Assembly (NCBI RefSeq): GCF_005938655.1
Contig: NZ_VCQT01000033.1
Coordinates: forward strand, 22,736 to 86,735
DNA: 64,000 bases
Origin: Alloalcanivorax gelatiniphagus
Lineage (GTDB): Bacteria > Pseudomonadota > Gammaproteobacteria > Pseudomonadales > Alcanivoracaceae
Direction of reading: 5' to 3'
This document shows positions 18,171 through 25,721 of the stretch, piece after piece. Under the pieces are notes generated by a model. It saw only the letters and a list, made by a program, of their open reading frames with translations. It ran no database searches and was not told the origin of the DNA. Position 1 is the stretch's first letter, and every line of letters begins with the position of its first letter. The position numbers and the translations under genes were made by a program.

Positions 18171-21023
18171 ATGGCCTGGACCCCAGTGAAGGGCGCCGAC
18201 GCACTGTCTCCTGATGGCGGCGTCATGGCCGTTACCATCGACAAGATACCGGTGGCCCTTTATCGATTTGGCGAGGACTATCTTGCCACCGGCAATATCT
18301 GCACCCACCAGTTCGCGCTGCTCAGCGACGGCTTCGTGGAAGACGGTTGCGTGGAATGCCCGCTGCACCAGGCGCGCTTCGACGTGCGTACCGGCAAAGC
18401 CCTGTCCGGGCCGGTGAACAAGGACCTGGACACCTACGCGGTCAAAGTGGAAGACGGCCAGGTGTTCGTGGATGTCACCCGCCCCGCGGAGATTGCCGAG
18501 ACGCCCGCCGACAACCGCATCGCCATGACCGAACAACGGGATCAACGCTGCTTCGTGATCGTCGGTGGCGGCCAGGCCGCCGCCAGCGCCGCCCGGGCGC
18601 TGCGCGATGCCGGCTTCACCGGCACCGTGAAACTGTTCGCCCGGGAACAAGCGTTGCCCTATGAACGCCCGCCTCTGTCGAAGGCGATCCTGCTGGGCGA
18701 GGCGCCGCTGCACGGCCCCACTCTGCTGGACAGCGCCGACGCGGCTGAGCTGAACATCGAGCTCCACCTGGGCGTCACGGTCACCGATATCGACGCGGAG
18801 CGGAAAGTCCTCACCGCCAGCAACGGCGACAACCACGCCTACGATCAACTGCTGCTGGCCACCGGCGCCTCGCCCCGGCCGCTGCCGATTGCCGGCGCGG
18901 ATCTGCCGGCGGTGCATAGCCTGCGCACCCTGGAAGACGCCATCGCCTTCAAGCGTGCCCTGCAACCGGGCCGCCATATCGCCATTATCGGCAGTGGTTT
19001 TATCGGTCTGGAAGTGGCGTCGGCGGCCCGCCAACGGGGCTGCGAAGTGACCCTGGTGGAAGCCGCGCCGCGCATCTGCAGCCGCGCCCTGCACCCCATG
19101 GCGGCGCTGCGTGTGCATAAGCTGGCGGAACAGAACGGCGTGCGCATTCTCACCGAGGTGCAGACCACCGCCTTTGAGCCGGCCGACGGCGGCGTGGCCC
19201 TGAAACTGAACAACGGCGACACCCTCCAGGCGGACAGCGTCATGGTCGGCATCGGCGTGATTCCGGAAACCGCCCTGGCGGAGAGCCTGGGCCTGGAAAT
19301 CGAAAACGGCATCGTGGTGGACCGCTTCGGCCGCACCGGCCTGGACGGCGTGTTCGCCGCCGGCGATGCCGCCGTGACACGCCGCCAGGACGGCACCCTG
19401 CTGCGCCTGGAGTCCTGGCAGAACGCCCAGGAACAGGCCGCCGCCGCCGCCCGCACCATGGCCGGCCAGGACACCGCCCACGATGCCGTGCCCTGGTTCT
19501 GGAGCGACCAGTTCGGGCACAACATCCAGATGCTCGGCCTGCCCACGGCGGACGACCAGATGGTCGCCCAACCCGGATCCAACGGTGCCGAAACCCTGTA
19601 TTTCCACAACGGTGAACGGCTCACCGGGGTGATCGCCTTCAACGATCCCGGTGCCATCCGCCGTGGCCGCGAATGGCTGCGCCGCGGGTTGTCCGTGGAC
19701 GCCCTGAACCGCCTTTTGGAAAACACCGCCGGCGGCGCCGGTGAGTCCCGTCTGCCCGCCCAACTCCGGAGAGGAACGATGAGCGATCTGTCCAACTACT
19801 ATGTCTGGCCCCGGGAAGGTCTGACCCGCGTGCCGGACTGGGTGTACACCGACCCCTACATTTTTGAGCTGGAGGTGGAGCGCATCTTCCACGGGCCCAC
19901 CTGGAACTACGTGGCCCTGGAAGTGGAAATCCCCAACGCCGGCGATTTCAAGCAAAGCAACGTGGGCCCCACTCCGGTGGTGGTGAGCCGCGACCAGGAC
20001 GGCGACATCAACGTGTTCGTCAACCGTTGCTCGCACCGGGCCGCCCAATTCTGCCGTGACCTGCGCGGCAACGCGGAAGAGTTCGTCTGCCCGTACCACC
20101 AATGGTCCTACGATCTGAAGGGCAACCTGGCCGGGGTGCCGTTCCGGCGCGGCGTGGACGGCAAGGGCGGCATGCCCAAGGACTTCAAGACCTGCGACCA
20201 CGGCCCCACCAAGCTGAAGGTGACCACCCGCCATGGCGTGGTGTTCGCCTCCTTCGATCACGATATGAAGCCGCTGGAGGACTACCTGGGCCCGGACATG
20301 CTGCGCGAGTTCGACGCCACCTTCGACGGCCGCGAGCTGAAACTGCTGGGCTATTACCGCAACTCCCTGCCGGGCAACTGGAAGCTCTACCACGAGAACC
20401 TCAAAGACCCCTACCACGCTACCCTGCTGCACACCTTCCTGGTCAGCTTCGGGCTGCTGGTGGCCGGCAACAAGTCGCAGATGATCTGTGACGAGACCGG
20501 GCTACACGGCGCCATGGCTTCGGCGAAAAGCGACGGTGGCACCGTCAGTGAGGAAAACCAGAAAGAGATGCGCGCCTACCGGCCGGAATTCCAGCTGGAG
20601 CGGGAAGACATGCTCGACTTTATTCCGGAGTTCAACTCCCAGTGGAGCGTCACCATGCTGACGATCTGGCCCAACCTGATCGTGCAGCGGGAAATGAACA
20701 CCCTGGGCGTGCGCCAGATCGTGCCCAGCGGCCCGGACGAGTTCGTGATGAACTGGACCATGTTCGGCTTCGCCGACGACGACGAGGAAATGACCCGCCA
20801 CCGCCTGCGCCAGGGCAACCTGATGGGCCCGGCCGGCTTCCTCGGCCTGGAAGACAACGAGGCGATCAAATTCGTCCAGGACGGCATGAAGCGCACCCAG
20901 CCCGGTGAGCATCTGGTGGCGTTGGACCCGGACACCCCCACCGGCACCGCCGACACGCTGATTTCTGAATCCGCCATCCGCGCCATGTACCAAAGCTGGC
21001 GCCAGGCCCTGGACATCGAATAA
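18171..21023 (+). CDS. In-frame Rieske ferredoxin - ferredoxin reductase - Rieske oxygenase alpha subunit (PicB-like)
   Basis: A single frame of 950 codons encodes a whole oxygenase electron chain. Residues 1-110 are a Rieske ferredoxin (CTH at 44-46, CPLH at 63-66). Residues 119-520 are an FAD/NAD reductase of BphA4 type (GGGQAAASAARAL near 132, GSGFIGLEVASAARQRG near 280, GVFAAGDAA near 398). From 537 comes a complete 414-residue oxygenase alpha subunit, with Rieske C84-H86 and C104-H107, mononuclear iron D210-H213-H218 and D359 (alpha numbering). No stop separates reductase and alpha. Yet a good Shine-Dalgarno (GGAGAGGAACG) precedes the internal ATG at 19779, so a separate alpha chain may also be made. 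ATG 18171 is preferred over GTG 18156. Substrate inferred as 6-hydroxypicolinate or similar. Confidence 0.88.
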   Translation: MAWTPVKGADALSPDGGVMAVTIDKIPVALYRFGEDYLATGNICTHQFALLSDGFVEDGCVECPLHQARFDVRTGKALSGPVNKDLDTYAVKVEDGQVFVDVTRPAEIAETPADNRIAMTEQRDQRCFVIVGGGQAAASAARALRDAGFTGTVKLFAREQALPYERPPLSKAILLGEAPLHGPTLLDSADAAELNIELHLGVTVTDIDAERKVLTASNGDNHAYDQLLLATGASPRPLPIAGADLPAVHSLRTLEDAIAFKRALQPGRHIAIIGSGFIGLEVASAARQRGCEVTLVEAAPRICSRALHPMAALRVHKLAEQNGVRILTEVQTTAFEPADGGVALKLNNGDTLQADSVMVGIGVIPETALAESLGLEIENGIVVDRFGRTGLDGVFAAGDAAVTRRQDGTLLRLESWQNAQEQAAAAARTMAGQDTAHDAVPWFWSDQFGHNIQMLGLPTADDQMVAQPGSNGAETLYFHNGERLTGVIAFNDPGAIRRGREWLRRGLSVDALNRLLENTAGGAGESRLPAQLRRGTMSDLSNYYVWPREGLTRVPDWVYTDPYIFELEVERIFHGPTWNYVALEVEIPNAGDFKQSNVGPTPVVVSRDQDGDINVFVNRCSHRAAQFCRDLRGNAEEFVCPYHQWSYDLKGNLAGVPFRRGVDGKGGMPKDFKTCDHGPTKLKVTTRHGVVFASFDHDMKPLEDYLGPDMLREFDATFDGRELKLLGYYRNSLPGNWKLYHENLKDPYHATLLHTFLVSFGLLVAGNKSQMICDETGLHGAMASAKSDGGTVSEENQKEMRAYRPEFQLEREDMLDFIPEFNSQWSVTMLTIWPNLIVQREMNTLGVRQIVPSGPDEFVMNWTMFGFADDDEEMTRHRLRQGNLMGPAGFLGLEDNEAIKFVQDGMKRTQPGEHLVALDPDTPTGTADTLISESAIRAMYQSWRQALDIE
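19769..19781 (+). promoter_or_regulatory. Internal ribosome binding site and ATG of the oxygenase alpha subunit
   Basis: GGAGAGGAACG precedes ATG at 19779-19781, in frame with the upstream reductase. The following MSDLSNYYVW is a natural alpha-subunit N-terminus. About 20 residues between the expected reductase end and this ATG (ENTAGGAGESRLPAQLRRGT) look like translated spacer. A TGA in another frame (in GGTGAGTCC, near 19741) would end the reductase if one indel were corrected. Confidence 0.65.
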
Positions 21024-21034
21024 GGGAGACCGTT

Positions 21035-21547
21035 ATGGAAGCGATCAAGAAAAACCCGGCCGCTCCCGGGCTCGACCAGGGGCAACTGGTCCATGCCATC
21101 GAGCGTTTCAACACCGACTACTGCCGGGCCCTGGACGACGGGCGCCTGCACGACTGGGTGGAGTTCTTCACCGAGGACGCCAACTACGTGGTGTCCGGCC
21201 GTGAAAACCACGACGCCAATCTGCCGGTGGGGCTGGTCTACTGCGAAGGCAAGGGCATGCTCAAGGACCGCGCCCTGGCGATCCTGGAGACGTCCATGTT
21301 CGCGCCCCGCTACCTGCGCCACTTCGTCACCAATACCTACGCGGAGCCCCAGGACGACGGCACCATCGTCGCCGGCGCCAACTATATGCTCACCCAGGTA
21401 CTGATGGACCAGCCCACCGCCACCCTGCATCAGGTGGGCTGCTATCTGGACCGCTTCGTGTTTGAGCAGGGCGAATTGAAGCTCAAGGAACGGCGGGCGA
21501 TCTACGACAACCTGCTGCTGAACAACGACCTGGTTTATCCGGTGTAA
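21035..21547 (+). CDS. Ring-hydroxylating oxygenase beta subunit
   Basis: A 170-residue small subunit of the SnoaL/NTF2-like fold, with no cofactor of its own, that supports the alpha trimer in alpha3-beta3 Rieske oxygenases. Family features are AIERFNTDYCRALDDGRLHDWVEFF near residues 21-45, the RENHDANLP loop, and the C-terminal KLKERRAIYDN segment. It starts 11 bp after the alpha stop and has a GGGAG ribosome site. It is the last gene of the unit, followed by a strong terminator. Confidence 0.92.
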   Translation: MEAIKKNPAAPGLDQGQLVHAIERFNTDYCRALDDGRLHDWVEFFTEDANYVVSGRENHDANLPVGLVYCEGKGMLKDRALAILETSMFAPRYLRHFVTNTYAEPQDDGTIVAGANYMLTQVLMDQPTATLHQVGCYLDRFVFEQGELKLKERRAIYDNLLLNNDLVYPV

Positions 21548-21555
21548 CCCTCTTG

Positions 21556-21581
21556 GCGCGCCCGCGTGGCGCGCTTTTTTT
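21556..21581 (+). terminator. Rho-independent terminator after the oxygenase operon
   Basis: GCGCGCC (21556-21562) and GGCGCGC (21568-21574) form a perfect 7-bp stem with a 5-nt loop, followed by seven T residues. It closes the catabolic cluster. Confidence 0.9.
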
Positions 21582-21608
21582 ATTGCATCGCCCCGCGGCA
21601 GGCCGCTT

Positions 21609-22019
21609 TTACGAAACCGGTTTGGCGTGGGGAAAGCGCGGCGCGTCACCGGCAAGCCGACACCAGGGCGCCTGTTCCGCCACATAGGCATGCGACGCCA
21701 CCGGCACGGTCACCGGCGGGTCGATCACACCGGCCCGCAGCCGCCGCACCTCGGGCTTGTCATCACGGCGGCTGTACAGCGGCGAACCACAGCGCAGGCA
21801 AAACGCCCGGTATTTGCCGGGGGAGGAAGAAAACTCCGTGATCAGTTCACTGCCCGTCTCGAACCGCAACGCGGAGGTGGCCACCGGCGTGATCGCCGCG
21901 AAGGCCGCGCCCTGCGCCCGCTGGCATTCCCGGCAATGACACACCTGAATCGGCGCCAGGGCCTGGTCGATCTGGAATCGCACACCACCGCACAGGCAGC
22001 GACCGGTATGACTTGTCAT
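21609..22019 (-). CDS. GFA-family (Mss4-like) zinc protein
   Basis: A 136-residue protein of the glutathione-dependent formaldehyde-activating (GFA/CENP-V) family. Zinc-binding cysteine sets are visible: GRCLCGGVRF (residues 7-16), CHCRECQRAQG near 27-37 and FCLRCGSPLY near 73-82. Most members have no proven substrate, so the name says little about function. It is convergent with the oxygenase operon and divergent from the DMT transporter, with about 38 bp between the two starts. Confidence 0.88.
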   Translation of the reverse strand: MTSHTGRCLCGGVRFQIDQALAPIQVCHCRECQRAQGAAFAAITPVATSALRFETGSELITEFSSSPGKYRAFCLRCGSPLYSRRDDKPEVRRLRAGVIDPPVTVPVASHAYVAEQAPWCRLAGDAPRFPHAKPVS

Positions 22020-22057
22020 TTCAGCACCCGCGTTTTCCGACTGAGGTGGAGAGGATC

Positions 22058-22960
22058 ATGTCCAACCTGACCGGCACCGGCAAGGCCGGGCTGGCTGCCT
22101 TCGGCTGCCTGCTGCTGGTGGGCACCTTTCTCGGCCTGTCGCTGATTCTGGCCAAGCTGGCCGACCAGGCCGGCGCGCCCCGGCTCACCTTTCTGATGGT
22201 GGGCATCGGCGGCGCCGGCCTGATTCTGATCGGGCTGTCCGCCCTGGCCCGCCAGCCCATGCCGATCAACCGGCGTACCCTGGAATACGGGCTGGTGTCC
22301 GGCTTTCTGCTGGCGGCGCCCACCTCCCTGGGCTTTCTGGCGGTGCGCCATGTGGGCGCCGGCTACCTGTCCATGAGCTTTGCCTTTCCGGTGCTGTTCA
22401 CCTGGATCATCGCCACCGTGATGCGCCTGGAGCGGGTGCGCTGGCTGCGACTCGCCGGTGTCGCTCTGGGCCTGGCCGGCGGCCTGTTGCTGGCCGCCGC
22501 CAAGGCCGGCAACGTCAGCGCCTCACCGGGCTGGGCCCTGCTGGTGCTGGCCATGCCGATGATGCTGGCCGCCGGCAACGTGTACCGCTCTCTGCGCTGG
22601 CCGGCCAACACCTCGCCCCTGTTTCTGGCCGGCCTGATGGAAATCGGCGCCGCCCTGATGCTGGTGCCCTGCGTGCTGTTGCTGGAGCAGGGACGCAGTG
22701 GCGAACTGCTGGCCAGCCGCGAAACCACGCTGCTGCTGTGGATCGAGGTGGCGGTGTTCGCGGTGCTCTACTCGTTCTATTTCGTGCTTCAGAAGATGGC
22801 CGGCCCGGTCTACCTCAGCCAGATCGGCACCGTGGCCGCCGTGGTCGGCACCCTGATCGCCATCCTCGCGCTGGGGGAAGCGCCGCCGCCGTTTCTCGGG
22901 CTGGCGGTGCTGCTGGTGGCCGGCGGCACCCTGCTGTTTCATCGCGGCGCCCGATCCTGA
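22058..22960 (+). CDS. EamA/DMT-family membrane transporter
   Basis: A 300-residue protein with about ten membrane helices in two repeats, as in drug/metabolite exporters of the EamA family. The second-half repeat is recognisable from LYSFYFVLQKMAGPVYLSQIG near residue 245 to LFHRG at the end. The start at 22058 follows GGAGAGGATC; a longer in-frame start at 22013 overlaps the divergent gene and is unlikely. The substrate is unknown. Confidence 0.85.
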   Translation: MSNLTGTGKAGLAAFGCLLLVGTFLGLSLILAKLADQAGAPRLTFLMVGIGGAGLILIGLSALARQPMPINRRTLEYGLVSGFLLAAPTSLGFLAVRHVGAGYLSMSFAFPVLFTWIIATVMRLERVRWLRLAGVALGLAGGLLLAAAKAGNVSASPGWALLVLAMPMMLAAGNVYRSLRWPANTSPLFLAGLMEIGAALMLVPCVLLLEQGRSGELLASRETTLLLWIEVAVFAVLYSFYFVLQKMAGPVYLSQIGTVAAVVGTLIAILALGEAPPPFLGLAVLLVAGGTLLFHRGARS

Positions 22961-23066
22961 GCCGCCGGTTACAACGTTAAAACCTGCCAAATTTCGTGCA
23001 AAGTGCCCAACGTCGGTCGAGTCCGGACCGCTTCAATGGTACAAACCGTCTATCGAAGACAACGAG

Positions 23067-23495
23067 ATGGTCATGCGCGAAGAAAAAGACGTTTGGTACG
23101 GCACCCCCTCCCAGGTGGTCAACCTGGGCACTTTCATTGTGTGCGGGCTGCTGTTTTTCCTGGTGATTCCCCTGTTCATCGCCCTGTGGCGCTGGCTGGA
23201 AGTGAAATACACCAAGTACGAACTCACCACCCAGCGCCTGCGCACCCGTTACGGCGTGCTCAACCGCAAAACCAACGAGCTGGAGCTCTACCGGGTGCGC
23301 GACTATCAGTTTGAAGAGCCCTTCTTCCTGCGGCTGTTCTCCCTGGGCAATGTGATCCTGCGGACCTCCGACCGCAGCAGCCCGGTGGTGGTCATCAGGG
23401 CCATCGAGAACGGCGAGGAACTGCGCGAGAAGCTGCGCCAGTACGTGGAAGAATGCCGCACCGCCAAGGGCGTGCGCGAATTCGACGTGGAATAA
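23067..23495 (+). CDS. PH-domain (YdbS/DUF304-type) membrane protein
   Basis: A 142-residue protein with one or two N-terminal membrane helices (about residues 18-45), followed by a bacterial PH-like domain: YELTTQRLRTRYGVLNRKTNELELYRVRDYQ matches the pattern of that family. The molecular function is unknown; such proteins sit at the inner membrane with the PH domain in the cytosol. The next small gene starts 8 bp downstream. Confidence 0.82.
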   Translation: MVMREEKDVWYGTPSQVVNLGTFIVCGLLFFLVIPLFIALWRWLEVKYTKYELTTQRLRTRYGVLNRKTNELELYRVRDYQFEEPFFLRLFSLGNVILRTSDRSSPVVVIRAIENGEELREKLRQYVEECRTAKGVREFDVE

Positions 23496-23503
23496 GGACC
23501 GCC

Positions 23504-23704
23504 ATGCCCCCCTTCGACATTATCCTGCTGATCGTCGGCCTGGCGCTGCTGGTCCTCGGCGCCGTCTCCGGCATCGCCCTGTTCGCCCGCGCCGTCAAAC
23601 TCTCCGACAAATTCGGCGACGAAACCAACATCGGCACCCTCTGGGGCCTGTTCTTCCTCGGCCTCGCCGCCGGCCTCCTGATGATCTGGATCGCCCTCCC
23701 CTGA
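23504..23704 (+). CDS. Small two-helix membrane protein, unknown
   Basis: A 66-residue hydrophobic protein with two predicted helices (about residues 5-27 and 44-63) joined by a charged loop (ARAVKLSDKFGDETN). It starts 8 bp after the PH-domain gene with AAGGA upstream, so the two are probably co-translated. I do not recognise a family. A repeat element begins 9 bp after its stop. Confidence 0.65.
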   Translation: MPPFDIILLIVGLALLVLGAVSGIALFARAVKLSDKFGDETNIGTLWGLFFLGLAAGLLMIWIALP

Positions 23705-23712
23705 CCCCCACC

Positions 23713-23895
23713 GGGGTCGGACCTCGGGGAACCCCGGGGTCGGACCTCGGCTACTTATTGATTTATAAGAACTTTCCCGATTTTTAAGCGGGTTTTTGGC
23801 CCTTAGAGCGCCTGTATGACGCCCGAAAACGGCGTTTAAGAAAGCAGCCAGGACCGAATGTCCGCTAAATCAAGGAGTTGTCGAGGTCCGACCCC
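23713..23895. repeat. Inverted-repeat-bounded element, copy A
   Basis: The left end is GGGGTCGGACCTCGG at 23713-23727, repeated directly at 23736-23750 and followed by CTACTTATTGATTTATAAG. The right end is AAATCAAGGAGTTGTCGAGGTCCGACCCC, its imperfect inverted complement. The interior (AAGCGG..TTTT.., CGCC..TATG..CCCG..AA..CGGCG) aligns with copy C at 26307. No coding capacity is visible. It resembles a MITE or other non-autonomous element; the mobilising enzyme is not in this window. Confidence 0.8.
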
Positions 23896-23978
23896 CACCC
23901 AAAAAGGGTAGAATGACGCCTGTCAGGGCCTGTCTATCGGCGGGCTCTTCGTGCATCAGGCAGGACACGCGGCCAACC

Positions 23979-24839
23979 ATGAACATTACCCCCTTTCAGG
24001 CGCTGGCCTGCCCGTTGGATGGCGAGCCACTGCGGCAATGTGACCGCACCTGGCGCTGCGCCGGCGGCCACAGTTTCGATATCGCCCGCCAGGGCTACGT
24101 TCACCTGCTGCCGGTGCAACGCAAGCGTTCGCGGGACCCGGGCGACAGCGCGGAAATGGTGGCGGCCCGTCAGCGCTTTCTCGCCGCGGGTCATTACCGC
24201 CCGATTGCCGAAGCGGTAAGCCGCGCGGCGCTGGAAGGGCTACCCGACGATGCGATGGCTCACTGCCTCGATGCCGGTTGCGGCGAGGGCCATTACCTGC
24301 GTGAGTTGGCCCGTTTCGCCGATGGAAAGACGTCCCTTGCACTGCTCGGGTTGGATATTTCCAAACCGGCGGTGCTGGCCGCCGCGAAACAGGATAAACG
24401 GGCCCGTTGGGTGGTGGGCAGCAACGCCAGGCTCCCCGTGCTACCGGACACCCTGGACCGGTTGCTGTGCCTGTTCGGCTTTCCCGTATATGACGAGTTC
24501 GCCCGGGTGCTCAAGCCCGGCGGCGTGCTGTTGCAGGTCGATGCCGGGCCCGATCATTTGCGTGAGCTGCGCGAGATCATCTATCCGACCCTAAAGCCGG
24601 AGCGCGGGGGCAACCCGGAAACGCCACCGGGCTTTACCCTGCTGGGGACCGAGACCATCCGCTATGCGCTCAAGCTGGACGGCGCGCAGCCCATCGCCGA
24701 CCTGCTGGCGATGACACCACACCTCTATCGCGCCAGTGCCGAAGGCCGGGCGCGAGCGGCAGCGCTTGAAACGCTCAACCTCACCGTGGATGTACGCCTG
24801 ATGCGATTCGAGCGTGACGCGGCAAGCGCATCCTCGTAA
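23979..24839 (+). CDS. rlmA: 23S rRNA (guanine-745-N1)-methyltransferase-like
   Basis: A 286-residue SAM-dependent methyltransferase of the RlmA family, which methylates G745 of 23S rRNA. The RlmA-specific block GYVHLLPVQRKRSRDPGDSAEMVAARQRFL begins near residue 39, and the SAM site LDAGCGEGHY near 98. The N-terminal zinc finger has C11, C27 and H31, but the second ligand of the E. coli pattern (C-x2-C) is aspartate (CPLD); an extra cysteine at 21 could replace it. The start is chosen at MNITPF to match family length. The gene is flanked by two copies of the dispersed repeat. Confidence 0.88.
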   Translation: MNITPFQALACPLDGEPLRQCDRTWRCAGGHSFDIARQGYVHLLPVQRKRSRDPGDSAEMVAARQRFLAAGHYRPIAEAVSRAALEGLPDDAMAHCLDAGCGEGHYLRELARFADGKTSLALLGLDISKPAVLAAAKQDKRARWVVGSNARLPVLPDTLDRLLCLFGFPVYDEFARVLKPGGVLLQVDAGPDHLRELREIIYPTLKPERGGNPETPPGFTLLGTETIRYALKLDGAQPIADLLAMTPHLYRASAEGRARAAALETLNLTVDVRLMRFERDAASASS

Positions 24840-24876
24840 CGCGCAAAATGCGGTCCGATCAGGGCATCGGAAGCTA

Positions 24877-24907
24877 TTAAATCAATGGGTTACCGAGGTC
24901 CGACCCC
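24877..24907. repeat. Inverted-repeat-bounded element, right end only, copy B
   Basis: ATTAAATCAATGGGTTACC runs into GAGGTCCGACCCC, matching the right ends of copies A and C. No matching left end was found between rlmA and this point. It directly abuts a LysR remnant. Confidence 0.75.
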
Positions 24908-24908
24908 A

Positions 24909-24992
24909 CCGCGATCGCACCTGGTCTACCCACCGGAACGGCTCAAGGAACCGGCGATTCTAGCGGTGCGCGATTGGGTGCTGGGTTTATAG
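24909..24992 (+). pseudogene. 3' remnant of a LysR-family regulator
   Basis: The frame through 24918 reads HLVYPPERLKEPAILAVRD followed by WVLGL and a stop at 24990-24992. This is the characteristic C-terminus of GcvA-like LysR regulators. Only about 28 codons remain, directly after the repeat end, so the gene body has been lost. Confidence 0.65.
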
Positions 24993-25000
24993 ATGGCTCT

Positions 25001-25310
25001 TCAGTAGTTGAGGCGCATCGCCTCTATCGGTATCACCAGCACACTGGCAGCCACCACTCTCCGCCTCGCTCCATTCAACGGAGGCACCGATTTCCTTTGC
25101 CCGGTAGCGGATATTGGTCAGCCTCATGCTCACCCGGTTGCTTTCATTCGGCAGCCCCGGCCCGCCGTCGCAGATGCGTAGATCAATCATGCCGTTACTG
25201 GTATCGCTGTGGATTCTGACAACACCCTGACTTACATGTTTGATCCGGCGCAATTCACTGGATGACCAATGAAAAAGGGGCTTCCAGAAAAATATTCTTT
25301 TCCCCGTCAA
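25001..25310 (-). pseudogene. Remnant of a sensor histidine kinase C-terminus
   Basis: The minus frame encodes ELRRIKHVSQGVVRIHSD (a worn N-box, normally N-x2-KH), then DLRICDGGPGLP (G1 box) and LTNIRYRAKEIGASVEWSE (typical after the G2 box of NarX/UhpB kinases). Near the end a frame change is needed to reach the natural finish SVLVIPIEAMRLNY, which stops at 25001-25003. The N-terminal sensor and dimerisation domains are absent. It is therefore a frameshifted fragment. Confidence 0.65.
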
Positions 25311-25338
25311 ACTATTCTCCCTCTAAACATGGGCACGC

Positions 25339-25719
25339 CTACTTCTCCACGTTTTTCCAACCAAACTCTTCAAGCTTTTTTTCTAGCTTATAGAACCACA
25401 TGAATAAAAATGTAAAAGCCGACAATGCCACAGCACAAATGATAGAAAAATAAAAAAAGGAACTCGCAATCATAAAAATAAAAACAAAAAAAGAAATGAC
25501 ATAAGAAAAAGAAATTGCAAATCCAAAACAAGGATCAGCAAACAAAAGAAATCTCACAGGACGACATAGATAAAGAGACAGGGCAGTAAAAACAAAAACG
25601 CCAACACCAATAAGAACGCTACCAAAATAATGGTAAAACAAAGTAGGAGTCATGACGAGAAAGCCATACATTATGTCCACCCAGGCAACCTCAACACTCA
25701 TGTATTCCTTTTTTTCCAT
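25339..25719 (-). CDS. AT-rich membrane protein, possible orphan immunity protein
   Basis: A 126-residue protein with about four hydrophobic segments and a lysine-rich C-terminus (YKLEKKLEEFGWKN). I do not recognise a family. Base composition is far more AT-rich than the surroundings, indicating recent transfer. It starts 2 bp after the stop of the RHS C-terminal remnant. An ATG seven codons in (MSVEV) has AAGGA just upstream and may be the real start. Position right behind an RHS tip is where immunity genes usually sit, so a membrane-type immunity protein is a reasonable inference, without direct proof. Confidence 0.6.
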   Translation of the reverse strand: MEKKEYMSVEVAWVDIMYGFLVMTPTLFYHYFGSVLIGVGVFVFTALSLYLCRPVRFLLFADPCFGFAISFSYVISFFVFIFMIASSFFYFSIICAVALSAFTFLFMWFYKLEKKLEEFGWKNVEK

Positions 25720-25721
25720 TT

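Noticed and set aside
17022..20432. Very long open frame on the minus strand (over 1100 codons)
   Set aside because: It lies antisense to dctM and the reductase-oxygenase gene, has composition typical of a GC-rich shadow (His/Gln/Gly/Ala-rich) and no family motif. The plus-strand genes are unmistakable.
11777..21547. Nicotinate (nic) degradation cluster
   Set aside because: No 6-hydroxynicotinate monooxygenase (NicC), NicAB or NicX is present; a Rieske oxygenase plus amidohydrolase-type decarboxylase fits the picolinate-type scheme better.
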